A stretch of 64,000 nucleotides of DNA from positions 62,001 through 126,000 of the forward strand of contig JBJMGV010000126.1 of NCBI GenBank assembly GCA_045807725.1. The letters run 5' to 3'. Position 1 is the first letter of the stretch; each line of letters starts with the position of its first letter. This document shows positions 38,645-48,189 of this stretch, piece after piece. The DNA is from DATENM01 sp045807725 (GTDB taxonomy: Bacteria; Acidobacteriota; Blastocatellia; UBA7656). The notes under the pieces were generated by a model. That model did not search any database. It saw only the letters and a list, made by a program, of their open reading frames with translations, and was not told the origin of the DNA. Position numbers and translations under genes: made by a program.

Positions 38645-39205
38645 TCAGTCAAAGATGGCGGAGACGCGGCAGCGGAAGCCAGGGATGATGTCGGAAAGAT
38701 CCAGCTCGTCCTGATCTGTGAGCTTGACGATGTCATGCGACGAGCGGTGGACGGTGACGGATCGCAATGCCGGGTTCATCGTGACGACTACGCGCACGCC
38801 GGCAGCGAGCCACAACGCGACCTTCTCTTCGACTTCAAGCGCCGTGTCCGAAGGCGAGAGCGTTTCGACGACGAGATCGGGCGCAAGCTCAAGGTACTTT
38901 GAGGTGTCGGCGTTGGCAGGGATGCGGCCTTTAGCGACGAAAGCAATATCTGCCGCGCGCACCGTCACGCGACCGTCAGGGCGGCGGGCAATGATGAATC
39001 CAGTCTCTGCCGCCACGACGATACCAAGATCATTGTCGCGTACGTAAGACCACAACATGCCACTCAAGTTGTGCGTGCATCGCCCATGCTCAAATCCGGT
39101 TGGTGCCATACGCCGCAGTTCTCCTTCGACAAGCTCGTAGCGGTAGCCGTCATCCGGCATGCGCAGCAGGTCTTCTTCCGTCAGGTACTGCGTCAGCGTG
39201 CTCAT
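38645..39205 (-). CDS. Uma2-family (DUF820) predicted endonuclease
   Basis: 186 residues. I chose ATG 39205 because GAGGTG lies seven bases upstream; ATG 39211 is also possible. PD-(D/E)xK-like residues: ELVEGELR (Glu), then PDLVVETLSPSD and VEEKVALWLAAGV. The family is common in many copies in cyanobacteria, Acidobacteria and others and is a putative restriction-like nuclease of unknown role. The 39206-39476 gap has nothing clear. Confidence 0.85.
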   Translation of the reverse strand: MSTLTQYLTEEDLLRMPDDGYRYELVEGELRRMAPTGFEHGRCTHNLSGMLWSYVRDNDLGIVVAAETGFIIARRPDGRVTVRAADIAFVAKGRIPANADTSKYLELAPDLVVETLSPSDTALEVEEKVALWLAAGVRVVVTMNPALRSVTVHRSSHDIVKLTDQDELDLSDIIPGFRCRVSAIFD

Positions 39206-39476
39206 AACCATTCACCTCTGGCCTCTTCATGCGAGACAGTATTGCAAAGGCGCAGGGCTGTCAACCGCGCGTTTAGCTTGCGGCGGCCTGGCCTCAAGTG
39301 CGGAATGCGGAGTCGAATCATAAGTCGTTGCAGCGAAGTCATACGTCTTTTTTCACTTCAGGCGAGCAGCTTACGGCGCGGATGCGAGCCGCACGCCTGA
39401 AGCAACCGATGGCATCGGCGTTGCAATTGTAATCAGCGAGCGCTGGATGGCGCGGATCGAATTTTACGGAGGAGTT

Positions 39477-39875
39477 ATGTCGAGAGAGAAACCGCAAGAA
39501 GCCGACCGCGACAAACACCCGCAAGAGTATAGGCGCGACTTGAGCATGGACCCAATGGCCGGGCAGAACATCGGCACGCCGGCTGTGGCTCCGACGCGCA
39601 CGGCTTATGACATCAAAGACCTGCATCGCCGGCTGAACCATCTGCTTGATGACGATCTCAAGCAGATGGTCGTGCAGCCCGAAGGCGCAAGGCTGAAGCA
39701 GGGTGCGACCTACTTTGATTTGAACAACCCGGAACGCGGCGAGTTCACGGCTACGGGCGATATGACGGCGGGATCGGACAATTACTACGTCGCCAAAGAC
39801 GACGTGCATTATAACCTGTGGAACCTGTTGATCGGCGTTCAGGAGCCTGAGCGGCTCGGCACGACGAGAGAATAA
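39477..39875 (+). CDS. Hypothetical hydrophilic protein
   Basis: 132 residues from ATG 39477 with CGGAGGAG upstream. No signal peptide or helix. The N-terminus is charged (REKPQEADRDKHPQEY); the middle has DLHRRLNHLLDDDLKQM; the C-terminal half has ARLKQGATYFDLNNPERGEF and ends NLLIGVQEPERLG. I do not recognise the family. It ends in a good hairpin (39877). Confidence 0.7.
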   Translation: MSREKPQEADRDKHPQEYRRDLSMDPMAGQNIGTPAVAPTRTAYDIKDLHRRLNHLLDDDLKQMVVQPEGARLKQGATYFDLNNPERGEFTATGDMTAGSDNYYVAKDDVHYNLWNLLIGVQEPERLGTTRE

Positions 39876-39876
39876 A

Positions 39877-39902
39877 GCGGCAAGCCGGCGCTGGCTTGCC
39901 GC
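39877..39902. terminator. Terminator hairpin between convergent genes
   Basis: GCGGCAAGCC (39877-39886) pairs perfectly with GGCTTGCCGC (39893-39902) across a 6-base loop. It lies between 39875 (+) and 39928 (-) and may serve both. Confidence 0.65.
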
Positions 39903-39927
39903 TCGTGTGTAAGGACAGACGACTCGT

Positions 39928-40881
39928 TCAGGCGCTGGCTTGATTCAACTTTTCTATCGCCGCATGGTCGAGTTCGAGCCGCGTCGCCGCGATCAGGTCA
40001 TCTAGTTGTTCAAGGCTTGTGGCGCTGGCAATCGGCGCGGTGATACTGGGTCGCGCAATCAACCAGGCGAGCGCCACGCGCGCCGGCGTTGACTGGAAGG
40101 CTTCGGCCACTTCGTCCAGCGCCCGCAGAACGCGAAAGCCGCGCTCATCGAGATAACGCTTGACGCCCTGCCCGCGCGGACTTTTCGACAGGTCGGCCTC
40201 TGAACGGTATTTGCCCGTCAAGAATCCTTTCGCCAGCGAAAAGTAATTGATCACACCAAGCTGATTCTCCAGACAGAGCGGCTCCAATTCGCGTTCGTAT
40301 TCAGCGCGGTCGTAGAGATTATAGTCCGGCTGCAAGCTCTCGTATCGCGGCAGCCCGTTGTCGCGGCTCACCGCCAGCGCCTCGCTTAGCCGCGCCGCCG
40401 TGTAATTCGATGCGCCGATGGCGCGCACCTTGCCCTGCTCGATCAATCGCGCGAAGGCGTCGAGCGTCTCCGCGAGCGGCGTGTTGGGATCATCCTGATG
40501 CGCTTGATAAAGGTCGATCACATCGATCTGCAAACGCCGCAGCGAATCTTCGACGGAACGAAAGATGTGCGACTGCGACAGCCCTTTCTGATCAGCGGCC
40601 ATCTCCAGGCCGACTTTGGTGGCGATGAGAACGCGGTTGCGCTTGCCGCTCTTTTCGAGCCATCTGCCGATGACGGTTTCCGATTCGCCGCCTTGATTGC
40701 CCGGAACCCAGCGCGCATAGATATCCGCCGTATCAATCAAATTAAGCCCCGCCTCGACGAAGGCGTCTAATAATCTGAACGAGGTCTCTTCGTCCGCCGT
40801 CCAGCCAAAGACGTTGCCGCCGAACGCAAGCGGCGCGACCATCAATCCCGAATTGCCGAGTTGTCGTTTTTCCATGCTCAT
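39928..40881 (-). CDS. Aldo/keto reductase
   Basis: 317 residues. NADPH-dependent reductase fold. Starts RQLGNSGLMVAPLAFGGNVF. Catalytic residues: Asp and Tyr in LIDTADIYARW, Lys in IATKVGLEM, His in YQAHQDDPN. PGNQGGESETVIGRWL fits the YhdN/AKR11-12-type group. Substrate unknown. ATG 40881; a separate cupin gene is divergent upstream. Confidence 0.92.
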   Translation of the reverse strand: MSMEKRQLGNSGLMVAPLAFGGNVFGWTADEETSFRLLDAFVEAGLNLIDTADIYARWVPGNQGGESETVIGRWLEKSGKRNRVLIATKVGLEMAADQKGLSQSHIFRSVEDSLRRLQIDVIDLYQAHQDDPNTPLAETLDAFARLIEQGKVRAIGASNYTAARLSEALAVSRDNGLPRYESLQPDYNLYDRAEYERELEPLCLENQLGVINYFSLAKGFLTGKYRSEADLSKSPRGQGVKRYLDERGFRVLRALDEVAEAFQSTPARVALAWLIARPSITAPIASATSLEQLDDLIAATRLELDHAAIEKLNQASA

Positions 40882-41058
40882 CCTTTCTTCTGCCCTGATC
40901 TATCGAGCGCTCGCTGATTCAAGCTCTACATCATTACTATAGCGACCAACAGGCCGGAGGCGGAAGTCAGTCGGCGCGAGAAGACTTGCTCTCTTCGTCC
41001 ATCTGTCAGACAATCAGACCTAGCTGCCTTAAGCACCCATCTTTTATCGAGGTTCATC

Positions 41059-41427
41059 ATGAGCAAAGAACCCGCTCCCGCGAACGCTGTTCAAGCCAGT
41101 CCGCGCAAGGTCGCCTTTCAAGACGCACTGACCAGGTTGCCTGCCTCAGACAGCAAACGATTTGTAACTTTGTTCACTCACGGCAGCCTGCAAGTCGAAC
41201 TCTACGCGCCGCGCGGCTTCGACCCGCAGAAGCCGCACACGCGCGACGAAGTTTACATTGTCGCGCAGGGTCAAGGGGAGTATGTCTGCGAGGGATTGCG
41301 GCAAAAATTCGCGCCGGGCGATTTCCTGTTTGCCGCCGCCGGCGAGTCGCACTGGTTCGAGCGCTTCAGCGACGACTTCGCCGTCTGGGTGCTGTTCTAC
41401 GGCCCGGAAGGCGGGGAGGAGCAGTAG
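41059..41427 (+). CDS. Cupin-domain protein
   Basis: 122 residues. Double-stranded beta-helix: VELYAPRGFDPQKPHTRDEV (metal-binding His, Glu), GQGEYVCEG, FAPGDFLFAAAGESHWFERF. It probably binds a divalent metal; reaction unknown. ATG 41059. It ends at a word array that separates it from the convergent DUF1080 gene. Confidence 0.8.
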   Translation: MSKEPAPANAVQASPRKVAFQDALTRLPASDSKRFVTLFTHGSLQVELYAPRGFDPQKPHTRDEVYIVAQGQGEYVCEGLRQKFAPGDFLFAAAGESHWFERFSDDFAVWVLFYGPEGGEEQ

Positions 41428-41503
41428 GGACTAGAGGCCAGGGGCTAGAGACTAGCTAGGAATTTCTGAACTAGCCTCTAGCCTCTAGTCCCTGGCCTCT
41501 ATC
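41424..41503. repeat. Paired inverted word array (GGGACTAGAGGCCAG)
   Basis: Left arm about 41425-41459 (GGGACTAGAGGCCAGGGGCT), right arm 41471-41503 (CTAGCCTCTAGTCCCTGGCC). It spans the end of the cupin gene and the DUF1080 stop and can fold as a bidirectional stem. Confidence 0.75.
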
Positions 41504-42281
41504 ATAGAGGTCTGATCCAAATATTGCGGTAGCGCACGGGATTGCCGTGATCCTGTAGCTTCAACGACGCCTTCGGACCGTGCGCGATGTAGAGCGCCGG
41601 CTTGTCGTGCCAGGTGTTGCCATAAATTTCGACGTTGTTCTGGATCAACACGCCGTTTTGTAGCACGGTGACGCGGGCGCGCTCGGTGACTTTGCCCTGC
41701 TCGTCAAACTTCGGCGCTTTGAAGATGATGTCATAGGTCTGCCACTCGCCGGGCTTGCGGCAGGCGTTGACGAGCGGCGCGTACTGCTTGTAAACCGCGC
41801 CGGCCTGGCCGTGATAGTAAGTCTTGTTGTCATAAGAATCGAGCACCTGAATTTCATAGCGCTCCATCAAGAAGACGCCGCTGTTGCCGCGCTCCTGGCT
41901 CGTGCCTTTCACTTCTGAAGGCGTCGCCCACTCGATGTGCAACTGGCAATCGCCGAATTCCTGTTTCGTGGCGATGTCGCCGGTGCGCGACGCGACTTCC
42001 ACATAGCCGTCGCGGACCGTCCACTTCGCTTCGCCGGAGCCTGCGGCGCTGCGCCACGCCGACAGGTCTTTGCCGTCGAAGAGCACAATGGCATCCGATG
42101 GCGCGTCGCTTGATGTGCGGCCCGGCGTGACCACGACCGGCTCATTCTTGGGCGGATCAAACGGTTTCAGTTCTTGCATAGCCTTACTCGATACGGCGAC
42201 GCCGGACACCACCATCACGGCAAGCGTGACCGCGAGCATCGCCGGGGTTCCCTTCATCCATCCTGATTTGAGTCTCTGCAT
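41502..42281 (-). CDS. Secreted DUF1080 protein (3-keto-disaccharide hydrolase type)
   Basis: 259 residues from ATG 42281 (GGGAGAGGAT upstream). N-terminal signal/anchor (GTPAMLAVTLAVMVVSGVAV). Core motifs: IVLFDGKDLSAWRSA, DCQLHIEWATPSE, RGNSGVFLMERYEIQVLDSY and AGAVYKQYAPLVNACRKPGE. The fold is a concanavalin-like jelly roll; some characterised members cleave 3-keto-glycosides. The gene is divergent from trehalose synthase. Confidence 0.85.
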   Translation of the reverse strand: MQRLKSGWMKGTPAMLAVTLAVMVVSGVAVSSKAMQELKPFDPPKNEPVVVTPGRTSSDAPSDAIVLFDGKDLSAWRSAAGSGEAKWTVRDGYVEVASRTGDIATKQEFGDCQLHIEWATPSEVKGTSQERGNSGVFLMERYEIQVLDSYDNKTYYHGQAGAVYKQYAPLVNACRKPGEWQTYDIIFKAPKFDEQGKVTERARVTVLQNGVLIQNNVEIYGNTWHDKPALYIAHGPKASLKLQDHGNPVRYRNIWIRPL

Positions 42282-42476
42282 ATCCTCTCCCTGATTGATA
42301 GTCACAAATGATTTCTCGGCCTTCGATATACCATCCCGGCGGTAGATTGTCGAGGACTCGCGGCGCGGTGTTGCCGCCGGCGCGGCTTCGGCCAATTGAC
42401 ATACGCGCCTTCGATGAAGAGACTAAAAGCAAGACGCTGTGAGCACACATCTCTCTCTTGCTGGAAGGTCGTCTCT

Positions 42477-44132
42477 GTGTCGAAACCCAACCCGAACGAT
42501 TCCCTGTGGTTCAAGCACGCAGTCTTTTACGAAGTTTATGTGCGCGGTTTTTATGATTCCAACGCCGATGGCATCGGCGATTTCGCGGGGCTTACGGAAA
42601 AGCTCGACTACATACGCGACCTCGGCGTTGATTGCATCTGGCTGCTGCCGATGTACGCGTCGCCGTTGCGCGACGGCGGTTATGACATCGCGGAATTCTA
42701 TTCGCTGCTGCCGGAATACGGCTCGCTCGACGACTTCAAAGCCCTCCTCGACGCGGCGCACGCACGCGGCATCCGCGTCATCACCGATTTGGTAGTCAAT
42801 CATACATCCGACCAGCACCCGTGGTTTCAGGAAGCGCGACTGTCGCCGCATTCGCCCAAGCGCGACTGGTACGTCTGGAGCGACACCGACACGCGCTACT
42901 CGCAGGCGCGCATCATCTTCACCGACACCGAGCGCTCGAACTGGACGTGGGACGAGCAGGCCGGCGCGTTCTACTGGCATCGCTTCTTCAGCCATCAACC
43001 CGATTTGAACTACGACAACCCGGACGTGCAGCAAGCGATACTTGATGTGGTGAAGTTCTGGCTCGACTTCGGCATCGACGGCTTTCGCGTTGACGCCGTG
43101 CCTTACCTCTACGAGCGCGAAGGCACGATTTGCGAGAACCTGCCGGAAACGCATGCCTTCCTGAAACGGCTGCGCGCCTTCGTCCATGAGCGTTACCCGG
43201 ACGCGCTGCTGCTGGCCGAAGCGAATCAGTGGCCCGAAGACGTGGTCGCTTACTTCGGCGACGGCGACGAGTTTCAGATGTGCTATCACTTCCCGATTAT
43301 GCCGCGACTGTTTATGGCCATACGCCAGGAAGACCGTCGGCCCATCGTTGAAATTCTTGAGCGCACGCCAGCCATTCCACGCAATTGCCAGTGGGGAATG
43401 TTCCTGCGCAATCACGACGAGTTGACGCTTGAGATGGTCACGGACGAGGAGCGCGATTACCTCTACACCGAATACGCGAAGTCGGCGAAGATGCGTTTGA
43501 ATCTCGGCATCAGGCGGCGGCTCGCGCCGTTGCTGGACAACGGGCGGCGGCGCATCGAGTTGATGCACGGTTTGTTGTTTGGATTACCGGGCAGCCCGTT
43601 TCTTTACTACGGCGACGAGATTGGCATGGGCGATAACATCTATCTCGGCGACCGCGATGGCGTGCGCACGCCGATGCAGTGGTCAGCGGATCGCAACGCC
43701 GGGTTCTCGCGCGCCGACTTCGCGCAGTTGTACTTTCCGGTGATTATGGACCCGGTCTATGGTTTTCAGTCGGTCAACGTCGAATCGCAGCAACGCTACG
43801 AATCATCGTTGCTCAACTGGATGAAGCAAGTGATTCACGTGCGCAAGCAGCACAAGGTCTTCGGCTGCGGCGCGATGCAATTCATCAAGCCTGAGAACCG
43901 CCGTGTTCTAGCCTTCACGCTGACCTACGAAGACGAGACGGTGCTGTGTGTTTACAACCTGGCGCGCTCGGCGCAACCTGTGCGGCTCGACCTCGCGGAT
44001 TATCAGGGTCGCGTGCCCATCGAGATGATGGACCGGACGCCCTTCCCTGCCATCACGAATGAGCCATATCAACTCGCCCTCGCGCCGTATGGGTTCTACT
44101 GGTTTCTGCTCTCGGAGAACGCGACAGATTAG
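42477..44132 (+). CDS. treS: Trehalose synthase / maltose alpha-D-glucosyltransferase
   Basis: 551 residues from GTG 42477, with GGAAGG six bases upstream; in-frame codons before that look non-coding. GH13 enzyme that interconverts maltose and trehalose. Motifs: FYEVYVRGFYDSNADGIGD, DLVVNHTSDQHPWFQEA, GFRVDAVPYLY (nucleophile Asp), LLLAEANQWPEDV (acid/base Glu), FLRNHDELTLEM (third Asp). No maltokinase domain is fused. glgC at 15.7 kb points to alpha-glucan metabolism in the same genome. Confidence 0.94.
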   Translation: MSKPNPNDSLWFKHAVFYEVYVRGFYDSNADGIGDFAGLTEKLDYIRDLGVDCIWLLPMYASPLRDGGYDIAEFYSLLPEYGSLDDFKALLDAAHARGIRVITDLVVNHTSDQHPWFQEARLSPHSPKRDWYVWSDTDTRYSQARIIFTDTERSNWTWDEQAGAFYWHRFFSHQPDLNYDNPDVQQAILDVVKFWLDFGIDGFRVDAVPYLYEREGTICENLPETHAFLKRLRAFVHERYPDALLLAEANQWPEDVVAYFGDGDEFQMCYHFPIMPRLFMAIRQEDRRPIVEILERTPAIPRNCQWGMFLRNHDELTLEMVTDEERDYLYTEYAKSAKMRLNLGIRRRLAPLLDNGRRRIELMHGLLFGLPGSPFLYYGDEIGMGDNIYLGDRDGVRTPMQWSADRNAGFSRADFAQLYFPVIMDPVYGFQSVNVESQQRYESSLLNWMKQVIHVRKQHKVFGCGAMQFIKPENRRVLAFTLTYEDETVLCVYNLARSAQPVRLDLADYQGRVPIEMMDRTPFPAITNEPYQLALAPYGFYWFLLSENATD

Positions 44133-45076
44133 GGTTGAGCCAGAGCATCTCGCTCAAGCGCGGCGCGGTCCCAGTTCGCCAGGTCGGCAGCGGCGGCGTA
44201 GGTGCTTTCGAGAAATTCCATCAGCGCCGCTTCAGGCGAGTCGGCGTTGCGCACGTCATCGTAAAGCAGAAAGAACTCGCTCATCGCCGTGCTATAGAAC
44301 GCCTGCTTCGGGCGAATGATCGCAGCGTTCAAGCCGGCGGGTTCAGGCGCAGCGTAAGCGTAAAAAGCCGGCGCATTGATCGCGCCTTCGGGATTGCCAC
44401 TCGCGCTTGAAGTCCGCACGCCCGGCCAGAACCCGTGACTGATGACTTCGTGCGAATAAGCTTCGCGCGTTATCGCATCGGCCCCTTCGCGTTCCGGCGC
44501 GCGGCGGCCTGAGAATCGCGTCACCGCCAGATCGAAGCTCCCCCAGAAAAAGTGCACAGGGCTGCACTTGCCGATGAAGCGCGAGCGGAATTCAGTGAAG
44601 ACCTTGCAAGTCTGCGCCAGAATGCGCCAGAAGCGGCTGGCGTACTCCGCGTCGTACGAAGCGTGCTCGTGATCCTGGTCGAAGCGTATGGGGTCAGGCA
44701 CTTCGACCGGCATCGGCCATATCTTCACCTCAATGTCGAGCCGTGCAAGCGCCTGCATCACTTCATTGTAGAAGTCGGCCACCGAGCGCGGCGCTAAGGC
44801 GAGCGTTTCAGTCGTCCCATCCTGACATTGAATGAGAAGCCGGTGGTCAACGAAGTCGAAGTCGATCTGAAACGTTCGGTCGCGGTAAGGCATCGCCGAC
44901 GTGGTCAGGCCGCGAGCCGTCACGTACAGCGGCACGTTCCACCAGTGATTGACGAGCGGCGTCAGCTTCATACGAATCTTGCCGACCACCTGCGTCCACA
45001 TATGCAGCGTCGCGTAAGTGTCCTGCCACTCTTCGAGCGGCAACGTCGGCCACGCCTCATTAGCCTTTGCCATCAT
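44129..45076 (-). CDS. DUF5996 family protein
   Basis: 315 residues from ATG 45076 (GGAGAAAA upstream). Matches the family by WPTLPLEEWQDTYATLHMWT, VVGKIRMKLTPLVNHWWN, and PVHFFWGSFDLAVTRFSGR. No signal peptide; function unknown. The stop overlaps the treS stop by 4 bp, tail to tail. In-frame codons further upstream (to 45262) overlap the neighbouring UBP gene and are not credible. Confidence 0.85.
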   Translation of the reverse strand: MMAKANEAWPTLPLEEWQDTYATLHMWTQVVGKIRMKLTPLVNHWWNVPLYVTARGLTTSAMPYRDRTFQIDFDFVDHRLLIQCQDGTTETLALAPRSVADFYNEVMQALARLDIEVKIWPMPVEVPDPIRFDQDHEHASYDAEYASRFWRILAQTCKVFTEFRSRFIGKCSPVHFFWGSFDLAVTRFSGRRAPEREGADAITREAYSHEVISHGFWPGVRTSSASGNPEGAINAPAFYAYAAPEPAGLNAAIIRPKQAFYSTAMSEFFLLYDDVRNADSPEAALMEFLESTYAAAADLANWDRAALERDALAQP

Positions 45077-45131
45077 AGCGTTTTCTCCGTTAGCGCGGGA
45101 CATAGGTTGACCGCCCGCGCCGCCGCAATCT

Positions 45132-45398
45132 TTAGAGCGATTCAAAGAATAGGTCGTCAGGGTAACAATAGCCCCACGCTTCGCCCGGCTCGAACGAGCG
45201 GATGATCGGGTGATCGGTCGTGTGCGAGTGGCGGGTGGCGTGCTTGTTCTTCGAGCTGTCACAGCAACCGACGTGGCCGCACGTCATACAGAGGCGAAGA
45301 TGAACCCATTGGTCGCCCGTTTTCAAGCAGTCTTCACAACCGCTTGCGCTCGGCGTCACGCTCTTGATCTGATCGAGGTGTGAGCATTCTTCAGCCAT
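45132..45398 (-). CDS. UBP-type zinc finger protein
   Basis: 88 residues. Zinc ligands: ECSHLDQIK, GCEDCLKTGDQWVHLRLC, CGHVGCCDSSKNKHATRH, HTTDHPI, the ubiquitin-hydrolase-type zinc finger. In bacteria these stand alone and have no ubiquitin role; they may bind C-terminal Gly peptides. It ends 56 bp before the DUF5996 start, so the two may be one transcript. Confidence 0.88.
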   Translation of the reverse strand: MAEECSHLDQIKSVTPSASGCEDCLKTGDQWVHLRLCMTCGHVGCCDSSKNKHATRHSHTTDHPIIRSFEPGEAWGYCYPDDLFFESL

Positions 45399-45584
45399 CG
45401 CGCTCTCTCCCTTATCGAAAAGTTTTCTACGCGTTATCGCCCACCTCAGATCAACACACTAGCCGATTGAGGCGGAACTATCCAGAGCGGCCACACATGG
45501 TTTAGAATGTGGCTTGAGAATCAAGGCCGATTCTGGTGCCCCGGAAAACGCAACCACCGACCATTCAGTTCCCCGGAGACGAGT

Positions 45585-48017
45585 ATGGAGACGCTTATTC
45601 AAGACCTGCGCTACGGCATGCGCATGCTCTTCAAGAACCCCAGCTTCACGATTGTGGCCGTCATCACAATGGCTTTAGGCATAGGGGCCAACACGGCGCT
45701 GTTCAGCGTCGTCAACGGCGTGCTGCTCAAGTCGCTGCCGTTCAAAGAACCCGACCGGCTGATGTCTGTGCTTGAAACCAATGCCAAGTTCCCTGCCCCC
45801 GGCATTAGCTCGTCGTCGCTCAATTACCGCGACTGGAAAGAGCAGAGCAAGTCGTTCGAGACGCTGAGCGCGCGCCAGCCGTTCACGGCCAACCTGACGA
45901 GCAGCGATCAGCCCGAACGGATTCAGGGCGAGAGGATCACCTGGGATTACTTCACGGCGCTCGGCGTCGCGCCGCTCGCCGGGCGCACCTTCACCGAAGC
46001 CGAAGACCGGCCCGGCGGCGATCCGGTGATCCTGCTTTCTGAAGGTCTGTGGCAGCGTCGCTTCGGCGGCGACTCGAAGATCGTCGGACAAACGGTTCCA
46101 ATCAACGGCCAGTCTGCGACCGTCATCGGCATTATGCCGAACGACTATCGTCCCAACATCGAGTTCTGGATGCCGCTCGGCCTCGTCTTTCAAAACGCCG
46201 ACCGTAATCTACATAACCTTCAGGTCGTGGGCCGGCTCGCGCCCGGCGTCACCGTCGAGCAGGCGCAGTCCGAACTGGCGACCATCGCTCAACGACTGAT
46301 CGACCAGTATCCCGAATCGAACGCCGGCTGGGGCGCGGCGGTTGTGCCTTATCAAAGCCTGGTGACGTTCAACATCCGCTGGGCGCTGATGACATTGCTC
46401 GCGGCGGTCGGCTGCGTATTGCTGATTGCGTGCGCTAACGTCGCCAACCTGTTGCTTGCGCGCGCCGCTTCGCGCGAACGCGAGATCGCTATCCGCCTGG
46501 CGCTGGGCGCGACGCGCGGGCGTTTGATTCGGCAGGTGCTCACCGAGAGCGTGCTGATCTCGATGATCGGCGGCGCGCTCGGTTTGCTCATCGCGCTGTG
46601 GGGCACGCACGCACTGGTGAGCCTCAACCCGCAAGGCATCCCGCGCGCCGCCGAGATTGGCGTCGATGGTCGCGTGCTCATCTTCGCGCTGATTGCGTCG
46701 GTAGCGGCGGGGCTGTTGTTCGGCCTGGTTCCGGCGTGGCAGTCGTCGAAAGCCAACGTCAACGATTCGCTGAAGGAGAGCGGCAAATCTACATCGGGCC
46801 ACGCGCGCGGCCATCGCCTGCGCAGCTCGCTCGTTGTAATGCAGATCGCTTTCGCCTTTGTGCTGCTGGTGGCGGCGGGGCTATTGATTAAAAGCTTCGG
46901 GCAGCTCCAGCGCGTCAACATGGGCTTCAATCAACAACGGCTGCTGACGATGCAAGTCACGTTGCCAACGGCGCAGTACCCGAAACCGCCTGACGTGCTC
47001 AGCTTCTACAGGCTGGCGACTGAGCGGCTGTCGTCGCTGCCCGGCGTCGTCTCGGCGGCGGGCATCTCGAACGTGCCGCTCGCGGGTGGCGGCCCGCAGT
47101 TCATCTTCTCGGTCGAAGGCCGCCCGCTGCCGACCCCTTCGGAAGCGCCGCTGGCAAGCTATCGCATCGTCGCGGCTGATTACTTCGGGACGATGAACAT
47201 CCCACTCATCAAAGGGCGGACCTTAACCGATGCCGACAATGAAAACGCGTTGCAGGTGGTCGTGGTCAATCAAAATATGGCCGACCTGATGTGGCCCGGC
47301 GAAGACCCCATCGGCAAGCGGTTGACGGTCGGCGTGCCCGCGCCGGGCGAGCAGCCCGATTGGGCGACGGTGGTCGGCGTCGTCGGCAACGTCAAGCACA
47401 CCAGCCTGTCGGGCGAGACCGGCATGCAGATGTACCAGCCGGTTACGCAGACGCCGTTTCTCGGCTTAGGATTTGGGCGCACGATGAGCTTCATCATCCG
47501 CACGCAGCTTGAGCCGACCGGCTTGACCGAATCGGCGCGCGGCGTGATTGCCGGCCTCAACCCGGCGTTGCCAGTGTCGAACGTGAAGACGATGGATACC
47601 ATTATCGCGGAATCGGTCGCCTCGAACCGCTTCAATATGTCGCTGTTCGGGCTGTTCGCCGTCATTGCGATGAGCCTGACGATTGTCGGCGTCTTCGGCG
47701 TAATGAACTACGCGGTGATGCAGCGCACCCAAGAGATCGGCATACGAATGGCGCTGGGCGCGCAGCCCGGCCAGGTGCGCGCGCTGATACTGAAGCAGGG
47801 ACTTGTGCTCTCTGGCGTGGGCCTGCTGATCGGGCTGGGCAGTTGTCTTGCGGTGACGCACTGGCTGGCGAGCATGCTGTTCAGCGTCAGCCCGAAAGAC
47901 CCGGTCATCCTCACAGCCGTTGCGTTATTGCTGGCCGTCGTCGCGCTGCTGACCTGTTACATCCCTGCGCGTCGCGCCACCAAGGTAGACCCGATCATCG
48001 CGCTCAAGTACGAGTGA
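45585..48017 (+). CDS. ADOP-type ABC transporter permease (MacB/FtsX)
   Basis: 810 residues from ATG 45585 (GGAGACGAG upstream). Two MacB-periplasmic/FtsX units: helices at ~20-43, 285-310, 340-360, 375-395, then ~430-455 and 690-800. Starts ETLIQDLRYGMRMLFKNPSF, the acidobacterial duplicated orphan permease signature. There is no ATPase gene beside it. Function is unknown, perhaps lipoprotein or small-molecule efflux. Confidence 0.9.
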   Translation: METLIQDLRYGMRMLFKNPSFTIVAVITMALGIGANTALFSVVNGVLLKSLPFKEPDRLMSVLETNAKFPAPGISSSSLNYRDWKEQSKSFETLSARQPFTANLTSSDQPERIQGERITWDYFTALGVAPLAGRTFTEAEDRPGGDPVILLSEGLWQRRFGGDSKIVGQTVPINGQSATVIGIMPNDYRPNIEFWMPLGLVFQNADRNLHNLQVVGRLAPGVTVEQAQSELATIAQRLIDQYPESNAGWGAAVVPYQSLVTFNIRWALMTLLAAVGCVLLIACANVANLLLARAASREREIAIRLALGATRGRLIRQVLTESVLISMIGGALGLLIALWGTHALVSLNPQGIPRAAEIGVDGRVLIFALIASVAAGLLFGLVPAWQSSKANVNDSLKESGKSTSGHARGHRLRSSLVVMQIAFAFVLLVAAGLLIKSFGQLQRVNMGFNQQRLLTMQVTLPTAQYPKPPDVLSFYRLATERLSSLPGVVSAAGISNVPLAGGGPQFIFSVEGRPLPTPSEAPLASYRIVAADYFGTMNIPLIKGRTLTDADNENALQVVVVNQNMADLMWPGEDPIGKRLTVGVPAPGEQPDWATVVGVVGNVKHTSLSGETGMQMYQPVTQTPFLGLGFGRTMSFIIRTQLEPTGLTESARGVIAGLNPALPVSNVKTMDTIIAESVASNRFNMSLFGLFAVIAMSLTIVGVFGVMNYAVMQRTQEIGIRMALGAQPGQVRALILKQGLVLSGVGLLIGLGSCLAVTHWLASMLFSVSPKDPVILTAVALLLAVVALLTCYIPARRATKVDPIIALKYE

Positions 48018-48033
48018 GGCATCGAGAAGGAAC

Positions 48034-48119
48034 CACAGATGAACACAGATGAACGCAGATGAAGAGAAGCTGACCGATCTTCTTTTTATCTGTGTTTATC
48101 TGTGTTCATCTGTGGTTTG
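48034..48119. repeat. Paired inverted word array (ACACAGATGAAC)
   Basis: Left arm 48034-48068 (AACCACAGATGAACACAGAT), right arm 48088-48118 (ATCTGTGTTTATCTGTG). It uses the same word as 13918-14012 and may end the permease transcript. Confidence 0.75.
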
Positions 48120-48144
48120 ATTATCTGGCCGCGTCATTTATAAT
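48117..48144 (+). promoter_or_regulatory. Promoter of the UDP-sugar dehydrogenase gene
   Basis: TTGATT (48117-48122), 16-bp spacer, TATAAT (48139-48144). It begins at the edge of the word array. Confidence 0.65.
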
Positions 48145-48189
48145 GTCCTGCCCTCAAGTTCACCGAAATTTCCAGGGAGTCATAAGCGA